In this document: in pieces, positions 1 to 7,812 of the stretch
Layout of the letters: every line of letters starts with the position of its first letter
How positions within the stretch are numbered: the stretch's first letter is position 1
Source: Bdellovibrionales bacterium
GTDB lineage: Bacteria > Bdellovibrionota > Bdellovibrionia > Bdellovibrionales > JAMPXM01
Direction of reading: 5' to 3'
Assembly (NCBI GenBank): GCA_005792225.1
Contig: SXSP01000328.1
Span: 1-18,237, forward strand
Length of the DNA stretch: 18,237 bases
Position numbers and translations under genes: made by a program
Notes under the pieces: model-generated
The model's input: only the letters and a program-made list of their open reading frames with translations
The model's database searches: none
What the model was told of the DNA's origin: nothing

Positions 1-1
1 G

Positions 2-943
2 AAACTCGTCGCGCGTCACCAGGCGAAGAAGCTTCGTCTCTTTAGGCAAGGCGATATCAACTTCGTCATCAACGAAGATCCCAATTCATTCGCCGCGCAG
101 TTCGCGAAAGCTCACGGCCCGTGCGCGTGTTCGACGGGCTTCCGCGTGCAAAACGCGAAGAAGGCATTCGAAACGGCGGTTGAGCGCGGAGCTCGTCCGT
201 TCACGGATGAAAACGCGAAGTCGGGTTGGAATCTTCCCGCCATCTACGGCATAGGCGATTCTCTCGTTTATTTCGTGGAGAAGTTCGGATCAAAGGGCGA
301 AGTCTACGACACCGGTTGGGAATGGGTAACGAACGAGAAACGTCCCTTGGGGCGCGGTCTCACCGTGATCGACCACATGACCAACAACGTTCCCCGCGGC
401 GAAATGCAGAAGTGGTGCGACTTCTACACGAACGTGTTCGGGTTCCAAGAGAAGCGCTATTTCGACATCAAAGGTAAGGCGACGGGTCTTTTCTCCAAGG
501 TCATGAAGAGCCCGGATGGAAAGTTCTCGATTCCCATCAACGAGCCTCAAGATTCCAAATCGCAAATTCAGGAGTATCTCGACGAATACAAAGGGTCGGG
601 CATCCAGCACATCGCTCTCCTCACCGGAAACGTCGTCGACAGCGTCAGCAGTCTCCAGAGCGCGGGCATCGATTTTTTGTCGCCGCCTCCGGAAACTTAC
701 TACAAGAACATTCCCAATCGCCTTCCGCGCGTGAAGGATGATCTCGTTCCGCTGAAAAAACTCGGCATCCTCCTCGATGGTGATGAGGAAGGTTATCTCT
801 TACAGATTTTCACGAAGAACCAGGTGGGTCCGATTTTCATCGAAATTATTCAGCGCAAAGGCCACGAAGGATTCGGGGACGGAAATTTCCAAGCCCTCTT
901 CGATGCGATGGAAGAAGATCAACGCGCACGCGGAGTTCTCTGA
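2..943 (+). CDS. hpd: 4-hydroxyphenylpyruvate dioxygenase, 5' end outside the window
   Basis: Converts 4-hydroxyphenylpyruvate to homogentisate in cytoplasmic tyrosine catabolism. The reading frame is open from base 2 with no start codon, so the gene begins upstream; 313 residues are visible against about 355 for the family, so roughly 45 N-terminal residues are missing. The N-terminal part carries the HPPD pattern INFVINEDPNSFAAQFAKAHG. The three Fe(II) ligands of the family are visible: His in IDHMTNNV (codon 374-376), His in GIQHIAL (608-610) and Glu in FIEIIQRKG (842-844). The C-terminal signatures RYFDIKGKATGL, GILLDGDEEGYLLQIF and GFGDGNFQALF also match. An internal GTG at 146 is not the real start, because strong family similarity continues upstream of it. 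The stop TGA (941-943) shares its A with the ATG of the next gene, so the two are almost certainly co-transcribed and coupled. Confidence 0.97.
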   Translation, partial: KLVARHQAKKLRLFRQGDINFVINEDPNSFAAQFAKAHGPCACSTGFRVQNAKKAFETAVERGARPFTDENAKSGWNLPAIYGIGDSLVYFVEKFGSKGEVYDTGWEWVTNEKRPLGRGLTVIDHMTNNVPRGEMQKWCDFYTNVFGFQEKRYFDIKGKATGLFSKVMKSPDGKFSIPINEPQDSKSQIQEYLDEYKGSGIQHIALLTGNVVDSVSSLQSAGIDFLSPPPETYYKNIPNRLPRVKDDLVPLKKLGILLDGDEEGYLLQIFTKNQVGPIFIEIIQRKGHEGFGDGNFQALFDAMEEDQRARGVL

Positions 944-2058
944 TGCATCATTTTACCCAAGGAAAACCGACCCGCCAGGGTCACAAGGGGATCCCCGAGG
1001 GGATGTTCGAGGAAGAGCAGGGCCTTGAAGGCTTTTTCGGGCCCGTCTCCCATTTAATCAAAGAAAAACCGAGCACGCGCTGGACCAACATCGAAGGGCC
1101 GCTTAAACCTCGCATGTTTGATCTTGTGAAACTCGAGGCGACACTCGGCGGCTTCGCCGGTCAGCGATTGCTCTATAACAACGACATTACCATTTCGAAC
1201 CTGTGGCTTCAGCCGGCCCAGGGCGATCAGCTCGAAGCGAGACGAAATGCCGACGGCGATTGGCTTTACTTCTGTCACAAGGGCTCGGGCTCATTGCTGA
1301 CGGAGTACGGCCTTCTTCCGTTTACTCCGGGCACTTACATCAACGTTCAGAAGTGCATCACGCATGCATTCCTACTCGATGAGCCTTCGAACTTTCTCGT
1401 GATTGAAAATCGTTCGGGCCACTTTCGTGAACCCGATCGCGGGATCGTCGGGCGCCATGCACCTTGGGATATGAATGCACTCGGCAAACCCGACCTCGAC
1501 AAGCTCTACAGCGTGATCCGCGAAAAGGGCGTGGATTGCCGGCAGATTCGGATCAAGCACACGGATGAGCTCACGAAAATTACTTACGATGCGAGTGTCT
1601 TCGATGTTCAAGGGTGGAAGGGAGATCTCTTTCCCTTTACGCTGCACATGGACCACATCATGCCAATCATGAGTCACCGGGTGCACCTGCCCCCGAGCGT
1701 TCATACGACGTTTGCGACCCGTGGTTTCGTGGTTTGCTCTTTCCTGCCGCGTCCGTTGGAGGAAGATCAAGATGCCCTGCGCGTTCCGTTTTACCATCAG
1801 AACATCGATTACGATGAAGTGCTCTTCTATCACGCGGGCGATTTTTTCAGCCGCGATAACCTTCATGCCGGAATGATGAGTTTTCATCCGGCGGGCTTTC
1901 CGCATGGTCCTCACCCGAAGGCGAAGGACAAGGTGAAAACGAAAACCCATACCGACGAGTACGCGGTGATGATCGACACGCGTTGGCCGTTGAAGCGTGA
2001 TCCCGTTCTCGAGAAGATCGAACTCACCGAGTACTGGAAATCCTGGATGACCAAATGA
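943..2058 (+). CDS. hmgA: Homogentisate 1,2-dioxygenase, short bacterial form
   Basis: Opens the ring of homogentisate to give maleylacetoacetate, the step after HPPD. The protein has 371 residues, shorter than the roughly 430-445 of the human/Pseudomonas enzyme, and fits the compact bacterial branch. It is a cupin-type protein. The C-terminal iron site is recognisable: His285 in FYHQNIDYDEV and His321 in FPHGPH, matching the human ligands His335 and His371. The carboxylate ligand is probably Glu292, seven residues after His285, or Asp291 at the six-residue spacing of the human Glu341. The central motif HLPPSVHTTFATRGFVVCSF also fits the family. The ATG overlaps the hpd stop (TGATG), and its own stop overlaps the ribD start (ATGA), so it sits in the middle of a coupled three-gene unit. 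Confidence 0.93.
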   Translation: MHHFTQGKPTRQGHKGIPEGMFEEEQGLEGFFGPVSHLIKEKPSTRWTNIEGPLKPRMFDLVKLEATLGGFAGQRLLYNNDITISNLWLQPAQGDQLEARRNADGDWLYFCHKGSGSLLTEYGLLPFTPGTYINVQKCITHAFLLDEPSNFLVIENRSGHFREPDRGIVGRHAPWDMNALGKPDLDKLYSVIREKGVDCRQIRIKHTDELTKITYDASVFDVQGWKGDLFPFTLHMDHIMPIMSHRVHLPPSVHTTFATRGFVVCSFLPRPLEEDQDALRVPFYHQNIDYDEVLFYHAGDFFSRDNLHAGMMSFHPAGFPHGPHPKAKDKVKTKTHTDEYAVMIDTRWPLKRDPVLEKIELTEYWKSWMTK

Positions 2059-3230
2059 AATTCGAGAATGTGCAGCCGGGCCAACTTCTCACGCCGACAG
2101 AGGCGATGAGATTGGCGATCGAGGAAGGAAAAAAGGGCGCGGGCTTCGTTTCGCCCAACCCTCTCGTCGGCTGCACGATTGTCGACCGGAATCATCGATT
2201 TCTAGCTGTCGGGTATCATGCCCAAGTCGGTCAGGATCACGCGGAAATCAGCGCGATAAAAAAACTTGCGGATCCAGAGATGCTCCGCGACTCCCACCTG
2301 TACGTGACGCTTGAACCATGTGCCCACCAGGGCCGCACGGGTTCATGCGCGAAGGCGATCGCACCTCTGGGTGTCGCATCGGTGACGTATGCGGTTGAAG
2401 ATCCGAATCCATTGGTGGCCGGAAAAGGTGCCGATATCTTACGTGCCGCCGGCGTACGTGCGGTTTTGTTTAGCGATCGCGAGGATGTGAGCGAAGCCGA
2501 ACGAACGGAAATCACCGCGCAAGCCGAAGATCTCGCCGAAATCTTTTTGTACTTCATGCGCTCCAAACAAGTTTTCGTGGGAGTGAAGGTCGCGACCACG
2601 CTCGACGGAAAAATGGCGACGACCTCAGGCGAGAGCAAGTGGATCACGGGAGAACTCGCACGTGAGCACACCCACCGCACCCGCGCCCGCTATGATGCGA
2701 TCGCGGTCGGGCGCAACACCTTCGTTGCCGATAACCCTTCTTTGAACGTTCGTCATCGCGATTTCCCTGGCTTTCAGAATCGCGTGGTTTTGTTTGATCC
2801 AGAAGGCGTGACGCTCGCCGAGCTTCCCGGCTCAAATCTAGTGAAAGTGCGTCCGCCCGAATCTGTCTGGGCCCTCGTCGGAAAAGGACTCAAGCCCAAG
2901 AACCCCGCAGGCGTTCACGTCATCGAGATACCATTGAATGAAAAGGGTGAGTTCGAAATCGGGGATGTCCTCGCGCGTTTGAAACTCGAAGGTTTGACGT
3001 CACTGATGGTTGAGGGTGGAAGCCAAACTTACGGAAACTTTTTTTCATCAGGCTTCGTTCAGAGACTTCACGCCTACATCGCTCCAAGTCTCCTCGGCGG
3101 TCGTCACGGCGTCGCTTGGAGCGCGGGCTTCGGCTCGGGCACCATGGCTGAGCGCATCCGCCTTCGCCGTTCCGAGAGGGAAATCCTGGGCGAGGATCTC
3201 TATTGGACCGCTCGGGTCGAATTCGCTTGA
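2055..3230 (+). CDS. ribD: Bifunctional riboflavin biosynthesis protein RibD (deaminase/reductase)
   Basis: Catalyses two consecutive riboflavin steps: deamination of 2,5-diamino-6-ribosylamino-pyrimidinone 5'-phosphate, then NADPH-dependent reduction of the ribosyl side chain. The 391 residues are slightly longer than the usual 360-380. The N-terminal CDA-like domain (about residues 12-160) has the zinc site His62-Ala-Glu64 and the Cys89/Cys98 pair in EPCAHQGRTGSC. The substrate motif PNPLVGC lies at 34-40. The RibD_C reductase domain starts near 174 with GVKVATTLDGKMATTSGESK and contains AVGRNTF and LMVEGGSQTYGNFF. The ATG overlaps the hmgA stop by 4 bp (ATGA), implying coupled translation. 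Joining riboflavin synthesis to tyrosine degradation is an unusual arrangement, and no other rib gene is in view. A hairpin follows 17 bp after the stop. Confidence 0.95.
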   Translation: MKFENVQPGQLLTPTEAMRLAIEEGKKGAGFVSPNPLVGCTIVDRNHRFLAVGYHAQVGQDHAEISAIKKLADPEMLRDSHLYVTLEPCAHQGRTGSCAKAIAPLGVASVTYAVEDPNPLVAGKGADILRAAGVRAVLFSDREDVSEAERTEITAQAEDLAEIFLYFMRSKQVFVGVKVATTLDGKMATTSGESKWITGELAREHTHRTRARYDAIAVGRNTFVADNPSLNVRHRDFPGFQNRVVLFDPEGVTLAELPGSNLVKVRPPESVWALVGKGLKPKNPAGVHVIEIPLNEKGEFEIGDVLARLKLEGLTSLMVEGGSQTYGNFFSSGFVQRLHAYIAPSLLGGRHGVAWSAGFGSGTMAERIRLRRSEREILGEDLYWTARVEFA

Positions 3231-3246
3231 GCGAGACACCTCGCCC

Positions 3247-3267
3247 TGCTCCCAAATCCTGGGAGCA
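3247..3267 (+). promoter_or_regulatory. Perfect 8-bp inverted repeat: weak terminator or operator
   Basis: TGCTCCCA (3247-3254), a 5-nt loop AATCC, then TGGGAGCA (3260-3267). It lies 17 bp after the ribD stop and 55 bp before the TIGR02147 start. The bases that follow (CTTTGTTCCC) are only moderately T-rich, so it is a poor intrinsic terminator by eye. The half-site TCCCAAA recurs at 3274-3280, which would also suit an operator for the downstream regulator. A weak promoter-like pair, TTTACA (3285-3290) and ATTAAT (3306-3311), has a short 15-bp spacer. Confidence 0.5.
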
Positions 3268-3321
3268 CTTTGTTCCCAAAATGGTTTACAGTCGTGGGGG
3301 TCAGCATTAATCCTCTCATAC

Positions 3322-4095
3322 ATGGATCTGGTCGAAACTTCGCCACAGACGTGGCTTCAATCTGAATTTCGCGCTCGCAAGCAGAAGAACGCGAGCTACT
3401 CGCTGAGGCGGATGGCGCAGCAGCTGGATCTACCTTCCGGGCGTCTTAGCGAAATTCTGAGTGGGCGCCGAAAGCTCACGAGACAACTCGGGGAAAAGAT
3501 TTGTGAGCGTCTTGGCTACTCGCCAGAGAAACGTCAAAGATTTCTCGCAACCATCGACGGTCAACGAGCAGAAGATGGGGACTATCGGGAAGCGAATTTT
3601 CTACAGCTTTCTACGGATGCCTTCAACGTTCTCGCTGACTGGCACCACTACGCGATCTTGAGTTTGATGGAACTCGAAGATTTCGATCCGGCCCCTCTGG
3701 CGATCGCTGCGCGGTTAGGGATTTCGTCGGTTGAAGCGCGTTCAAGTCTGGAGGCGATGAAGCGCCTTGGTTTACTCAAGGTGGATGGCGGGCGACTTGT
3801 CAAAACCACAAACAACATCACGACGACTCGGGATATCTCGTCAGCAGCCTTACGTCTCTCACACAAACAAAATCTTGAGCTTGCAGCTGCGGCTCTTGAT
3901 GACGTCGCCGTGGAACTCAGAGACGTCACCTCCATGACCATGGCTGTCGATATCGCAAAACTTCCTGAGGCGAAAGCGATGATTCGCCGGTTTCGTAGGA
4001 AGCTCTCGAACTTCATGGAATCCGGAAAAAAGAACGAAGTTTATAACCTCACCATACAACTCATTCCTCTGACCAAAAAACGGGGTAAGAAATGA
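3322..4095 (+). CDS. TIGR02147 family (DUF4423) putative transcriptional regulator
   Basis: A 257-residue protein of the TIGR02147 type. The N-terminal part (about 10-80) contains PQTWLQSEFRARKQKN and an HTH-like stretch, SYSLRRMAQQLDLPSGRLSE followed by ILSGRRKLT. The DUF4423-like region runs from about 105 to 252 and includes a second winged-helix-like segment, IAARLGISSVEARSSLEAMK. It ends with the family pattern VYNLTIQLIPLTK (240-252). The function of the family is not established; DNA binding is inferred from the HTH-like segments. The ATG at 3322 is chosen because similarity begins there. The frame is open back to 3010, but that part overlaps ribD and has no family similarity. No good ribosome binding site is seen (GGGGG lies about 21 nt upstream). 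The stop overlaps the next ATG (ATGA at 4092-4095), so it is coupled to the lipoprotein gene and may control this cassette. Confidence 0.88.
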   Translation: MDLVETSPQTWLQSEFRARKQKNASYSLRRMAQQLDLPSGRLSEILSGRRKLTRQLGEKICERLGYSPEKRQRFLATIDGQRAEDGDYREANFLQLSTDAFNVLADWHHYAILSLMELEDFDPAPLAIAARLGISSVEARSSLEAMKRLGLLKVDGGRLVKTTNNITTTRDISSAALRLSHKQNLELAAAALDDVAVELRDVTSMTMAVDIAKLPEAKAMIRRFRRKLSNFMESGKKNEVYNLTIQLIPLTKKRGKK

Positions 4096-5294
4096 AGTTT
4101 CTCGTCTTGGCTCTACTTCTCATTCTCGCTTCCTGTGCGGAGAAGCCAGGTCGCGTAGTTCCTCATTCCGATATGGAGGTTGGCCTTTATTCTCAGGGCG
4201 GCGAAAAAGATAACGGTGCCGAAATAATCGAGGAAGGCAAGAACACCGCGTGGTTTACATCGCCCCTCAATCCGATCATCAGTTGCGTTGAAGTAGCGCC
4301 TGACTTCGGCGTTCCGGATGCTGAAATTGAGCGAGCATTGCAAGAGGTATGGAGTGATTGGGGGCGCTATTTCCGCGAGCGCGCGATTCCCGGTGGGATC
4401 GAACAGGTTGCCTTCTCCTATAAGCGTGGCTCGAAATGCGAAGGAGATGAAGATATCGCGCTTTATCTCGGGGTTCGAAACAAGGTTGTCACGGAAGCGA
4501 TGAAAAAGTTCGATCGGCCCGTCGGCTTCGCTTACCGAGTGTCGGCTGACTTTAAAAAGGGTTGGAGCCAAGGCTTTATCTGGATCGCGAGTCACGGCGA
4601 GTACACGAAGGGTCGAAGCGCTTATCCAGATTGGCGTGCTAAGTATAACTTAAAAGGTTTACTCATGCACGAGCTCGGTCATGTCTACGGCGTCGGTCAT
4701 GTTCCCTTGACCATTATGGATGAAAGAGTTTCCGAGTTTCTGAAGGCAGGCGACAATGAGCGAGCTGTTCGCCTCAACAGAATCGACTCATTCCGCGACC
4801 TCTACGCATGCATGGGGTGTCCCGTGGACAAAAACGGCGACCTGGGTTTTACCAATACGCACGCTGATAATTTCAATCTCCTTGTCGGTCGTCCACCAGT
4901 GGGCCCAACGGTCGCGAGAGTTTGGGGGACGCTGTCGAAGAATCTTAGCCTTCGTCTCGAGGATTTCCAGGGTTCAGAAGACTTAAGAATTGAGTTCGAC
5001 GACGCGGGAACAGATCAATCCGGTGTCAACGGGCAAGGGGATCTGCAAGGGATCTTCCGCGTAGCGCGAATGGATGATGCGGGCCAAGTCAAAGTCACAT
5101 CCATCTCCCACGGTGCGCGCGTTCTTTACGGCCGAATACATACAAAGAAAGGTGAGTGGGTGCCCGTGGCTATGGAGGTTAATCTCGTAACCGAAGTGCT
5201 ACAAGCCACCGGCCTTCTTCATCTCGATGGAATCGTCATCAAAGTGTTTAACCAAGGTCGACCGAGTGTTCTGTTTTACTCGGTGTCCTACTAA
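4092..5294 (+). CDS. Putative metzincin-type zinc metalloprotease lipoprotein
   Basis: A 400-residue exported protein. The signal peptide MKFLVLALLLILASC has a lipobox (LASC, lipidated Cys15) followed by Ala, so an outer-membrane lipoprotein is likely. Residues 193-203 read HELGHVYGVGH, a complete metzincin zinc-binding motif: His193, His197 and His203 as ligands, Glu194 as catalytic base and Gly200 at the turn. Met209 in LTIMDE could be the Met-turn residue. The C-terminal half (about 260-400) looks beta-rich and has no motif I recognise. Five further cysteines, including the CMGC pair, may form disulfides. It overlaps the TIGR02147 gene by 4 bp and precedes a small secreted protein by 22 bp, so the three probably form one operon. 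Protease activity is inferred from the motif. It could act on the cell's own envelope or on other cells; the sequence does not say which. Confidence 0.85.
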   Translation: MKFLVLALLLILASCAEKPGRVVPHSDMEVGLYSQGGEKDNGAEIIEEGKNTAWFTSPLNPIISCVEVAPDFGVPDAEIERALQEVWSDWGRYFRERAIPGGIEQVAFSYKRGSKCEGDEDIALYLGVRNKVVTEAMKKFDRPVGFAYRVSADFKKGWSQGFIWIASHGEYTKGRSAYPDWRAKYNLKGLLMHELGHVYGVGHVPLTIMDERVSEFLKAGDNERAVRLNRIDSFRDLYACMGCPVDKNGDLGFTNTHADNFNLLVGRPPVGPTVARVWGTLSKNLSLRLEDFQGSEDLRIEFDDAGTDQSGVNGQGDLQGIFRVARMDDAGQVKVTSISHGARVLYGRIHTKKGEWVPVAMEVNLVTEVLQATGLLHLDGIVIKVFNQGRPSVLFYSVSY

Positions 5295-5306
5295 CCATCA
5301 CCCATT

Positions 5307-5314
5307 AGGAGGTG
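5307..5314 (+). promoter_or_regulatory. Very strong Shine-Dalgarno sequence (AGGAGGTG)
   Basis: Eight bases fully complementary to the conserved 3' end of 16S rRNA lie just before the ATG at 5317. This fixes the start of the small secreted protein. It contrasts with the weak or overlapping starts of the two genes upstream, suggesting that the third product of the operon is made in excess. Confidence 0.8.
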
Positions 5315-5316
5315 TT

Positions 5317-5934
5317 ATGCGTCTCTTTTCGAAGTTCCTTGTCGCTTTTGCGTTTCTGGGTTCGGTGCAAACGGCCTACGCGATCGACTGTTCGAGTCTC
5401 AACTTGAACGGCAACTGGACTCCCGCAGGTGAGCAAGCTCTCATCCGAAGCCCGCGCTCGTACCGTATTCGTCAGTCTGGCTGCCTTCTGCTCGTCACGG
5501 ATATGAAGCGAAACGCGACTTGGAAGATTGATCTTTCGGGTCAGCACACCGTTCAGGTTCCGCCTGAGGTCATCACCGCCAATATCGAGGCCGGTTCTCC
5601 CGAACTCGCCGAAGATTTGGCGAAAACCCGGATTACGATTGCGGATCCTTGGCCCCAGGGCTCTCAGTACTTCGGTACGTTGAAGTCCGAGGTGAGCTTG
5701 AGCGCGCACGAGAGATTCCCGGTCAGCATTCGCGCTTCCTTCGAAGCCGCGTTGCAGATCGACGGAGACACGATCAACATTTATTTCCGTGACGCTCAGA
5801 TCGCCGACATCACGAAGGGACTTCCAAGCGGCGTGGATAAGTCGTCGTTCATCACTGGCGTGAACTCGGCCCTCAGATTCATCGTGCGTCCTCTTCGTTG
5901 GTCGTACTTGGCCGTATCTCTCAAACGCGATTGA
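5317..5934 (+). CDS. Small Sec-secreted protein of unknown function
   Basis: I do not recognise this 205-residue protein. It has a clear Sec signal peptide: MRLFSK, a hydrophobic stretch LVAFAFLGSV, then the signal peptidase I site AYA before IDC. There is no lipobox, so it should be periplasmic or secreted. The mature protein is predicted soluble and probably beta-rich, with two cysteines (in IDCSSL and SGCLLL) that could form one disulfide. The start is fixed by the strong ribosome binding site; the frame is open further upstream to 5227, but that part overlaps the lipoprotein gene. It is the last gene of the regulator/metzincin/secreted-protein set, so it could be a substrate, inhibitor or partner of the metalloprotease lipoprotein. 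That role is inference from position only. Confidence 0.82.
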   Translation: MRLFSKFLVAFAFLGSVQTAYAIDCSSLNLNGNWTPAGEQALIRSPRSYRIRQSGCLLLVTDMKRNATWKIDLSGQHTVQVPPEVITANIEAGSPELAEDLAKTRITIADPWPQGSQYFGTLKSEVSLSAHERFPVSIRASFEAALQIDGDTINIYFRDAQIADITKGLPSGVDKSSFITGVNSALRFIVRPLRWSYLAVSLKRD

Positions 5935-5945
5935 TCGAGTTCTTT

Positions 5946-5985
5946 CCGACGGTAGACGGCTGCAGACGCCTTCCGGTCGGCTTTT
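5946..5985 (+). terminator. Possible intrinsic terminator after the secreted-protein gene
   Basis: CCGACGG (5946-5952) can pair with CCGGTCGG (5973-5980) with one bulged base, and an inner GGC/GCC pair may shorten the loop. CTTTTC follows at once. It starts 12 bp after the stop of the upstream gene and ends about 55 bp before argS. The long loop makes this a moderate call. Confidence 0.45.
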
Positions 5986-6002
5986 CGCTGGACGTCAATG
6001 CG

Positions 6003-6031
6003 CCTCTTTGAGATATAAGTCTCTTGAGAGG
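6003..6031 (+). promoter_or_regulatory. Dyad in the argS leader overlapping -10-like box and ribosome binding site
   Basis: Nested complementary arms: CCTCT (6003-6007) with AGAGG (6027-6031), and GAGA (6010-6013) with TCTC (6020-6023), around the loop TATAAG. TATAAG (6014-6019) resembles a -10 box, with a possible -35 TGGACG at 5989-5994, although the 19-bp spacer is long. The right arm contains GAGG, the likely Shine-Dalgarno of argS, 8 nt before its ATG. The dyad could bind a protein or hide the ribosome site in RNA. If TATAAG really is the -10 box, the left arm would not be transcribed and only the DNA-level role remains. Confidence 0.4.
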
Positions 6032-6039
6032 TTTCCCGA

Positions 6040-7809
6040 ATGACTCCAACGACTTTGATGCATGATCAGGTCCGCTCGGCCCTGGCAGAACGAATTGAAA
6101 AAGCACTCAAATCGGTCGCGCCTGATACTCAGGTGATGACAACGGCGCAAATCCACGACGCGCTCGTTGAACCTCCGAATCCCGAGATGGGTGATCTCGC
6201 CTTTGGTGTCTTCCCGTTAGCGAAAGCGCTCCGAATGGGACCGCCGCAAATCTCCGCAAAATTGAAAGAATCGATCGCGCTCGATGATGTCGTCGAGAAA
6301 GTCGAGGCGGCAGGACCTTACTTGAATTTCACAGTTTCGATGCGGGCACTCGGCGAAAAAGTGATCGCACCGGTTTTGAATGGAGAAATGTTCAAGCGCA
6401 AACTCATCGCTAATGCCCCGAAGACGATGATCGAGTACTCGCAGCCGAACACTCACAAAGAGCTGCACGTCGGTCACATGCGGAATCTCTGCTTGGGTGA
6501 CGCCATCGTTCGCATGACCCGTTATGCGGGCATCGAGATGATCACTTCGACGTTTCCGGGCGATGTCGGGACGCACGTGGCGAAAGCTCTCTGGTACATG
6601 AAGTTTCACAACAGCGAACCCGCGCCCGTAACCGGCAAGGGTGAGTGGCTCGGGCAAATGTATTCGAAGGGCCACCTTCTCCTTGAGGATCAAACCGGAA
6701 CTCCGCAAGAGGCGAAAAACCGCGAACAACTCACGATGATCTTAAAGCAGCTCGAGAGCAAATCCGGTGAGTACTACGATCTCTGGAAAGAGACTCGTCA
6801 GTGGTCGATCGATCTCATGAAGCGCGTTTACCAGTGGGCGGGAGTCGATTTCGATTATTGGTATTGGGAATCCGATGTCGACTCCGCGAGCGTGCAACTC
6901 ATGCAGAAGTATTTCTCTGAGGGAAAACTCGTAAAGTCCGAAGGCGCGATCGGCATGGATCTCTCCGCCGACAATCTTGGTTTCATGCTCCTCATTAAAT
7001 CCGACGGCACGGGTCTCTACGCAACGAAAGATATCGAGCTCGCTCGTCGCAAATTCAACGACGTGAAAATCCAGAAGAGCTTGTACCTCGTGGATATGAG
7101 ACAAGCGCTCCACTTCAAGCAGGTTTTCAAGGCACTCGAACATCTCGGGTTTGAGCAAGCCAAGGACTGCGTTCACTTGCAGTACAACTTCGTCGAACTA
7201 CCCGACGGCGCGATGAGCTCTCGTAAGGGGAACATCATCCCAATCACCGATCTCATCCACCGCATGGAAGACACGGTGAAAGAACAGTATCTCTCCCGTT
7301 ACAAAGGGGAGTGGACCGACGCCGAAATGAACGAGGTCGCAGCCCAAGTCGCCAAGGGCGCCGTGAAGTACGGCATGACCCGCATGGATACGAACAAGAA
7401 GATCGTCTTCGATATGAACGAGTGGCTCAAGATCGAGGGAGAATCGGGTCCCTTCGTTCAGTACTCGCACGCCCGGATCGCAAGCCTCGTGCGCAAGCTC
7501 GGGTACGACTCCTCAGCGAAGGCAGATTGGTCGTTACTCGCGGATCCATCGGAGCGTCGACTCGTTCGTGGTCTGATGAGTTTTAACGTTGAAGTCGCCA
7601 TGGCCGCGCAAGGCTACAAACCCGCCGCGATCTGTGCTTACCTCTACGAGATCGCGAAGCGCTTCAACGTCTTCTATCACGAGTGTCCCATCGGAACGGC
7701 CGCGACCCCGGAACTCAGAACCGCACGTTTGGCTTTAGCTGCCGCAACGGGCGAGATTCTCGCGAAGGGCCTCGGACTTCTTGGGATTCCCGCGCCTCAG
7801 AAAATGTAA
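6040..7809 (+). CDS. argS: Arginyl-tRNA synthetase
   Basis: Class I synthetase that charges tRNA-Arg with arginine in the cytoplasm. Its 589 residues are within the family range (about 550-640). An N-terminal additional domain (about 1-115) carries PNPEMGDLAFGVFPLAK. The catalytic domain begins with EYSQPNTHKELHVGHMRN, where H143-V-G-H146 is the HIGH signature. The KMSKS-equivalent loop is MSSRKG at 392-397; many bacterial ArgRS lack a clear KMSKS, so this is a well-formed variant. The C-terminal DALR anticodon-binding domain starts near the motif QYSHARIASLVRKLG. The ATG at 6040 has GAGG 8 nt upstream. The gene is probably transcribed alone, from the gap that contains the dyad. Its stop is only 3 bp from the stop of the convergent small gene, leaving no room for a separate terminator. 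Confidence 0.97.
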   Translation: MTPTTLMHDQVRSALAERIEKALKSVAPDTQVMTTAQIHDALVEPPNPEMGDLAFGVFPLAKALRMGPPQISAKLKESIALDDVVEKVEAAGPYLNFTVSMRALGEKVIAPVLNGEMFKRKLIANAPKTMIEYSQPNTHKELHVGHMRNLCLGDAIVRMTRYAGIEMITSTFPGDVGTHVAKALWYMKFHNSEPAPVTGKGEWLGQMYSKGHLLLEDQTGTPQEAKNREQLTMILKQLESKSGEYYDLWKETRQWSIDLMKRVYQWAGVDFDYWYWESDVDSASVQLMQKYFSEGKLVKSEGAIGMDLSADNLGFMLLIKSDGTGLYATKDIELARRKFNDVKIQKSLYLVDMRQALHFKQVFKALEHLGFEQAKDCVHLQYNFVELPDGAMSSRKGNIIPITDLIHRMEDTVKEQYLSRYKGEWTDAEMNEVAAQVAKGAVKYGMTRMDTNKKIVFDMNEWLKIEGESGPFVQYSHARIASLVRKLGYDSSAKADWSLLADPSERRLVRGLMSFNVEVAMAAQGYKPAAICAYLYEIAKRFNVFYHECPIGTAATPELRTARLALAAATGEILAKGLGLLGIPAPQKM

Positions 7810-7812
7810 GTC

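Noticed and set aside
146..148. GTG as the start of the HPPD gene
   Set aside because: Strong HPPD similarity continues upstream to base 2, so the gene is truncated by the window edge.
1372..1950. Open frame of 192 codons on the - strand inside hmgA
   Set aside because: Antisense shadow of a well-supported dioxygenase gene; no motif in the translation.
3010..3321. N-terminal extension of the TIGR02147 reading frame, giving a 361-residue protein
   Set aside because: It overlaps the conserved end of ribD in another frame, and family similarity begins at the ATG at 3322.
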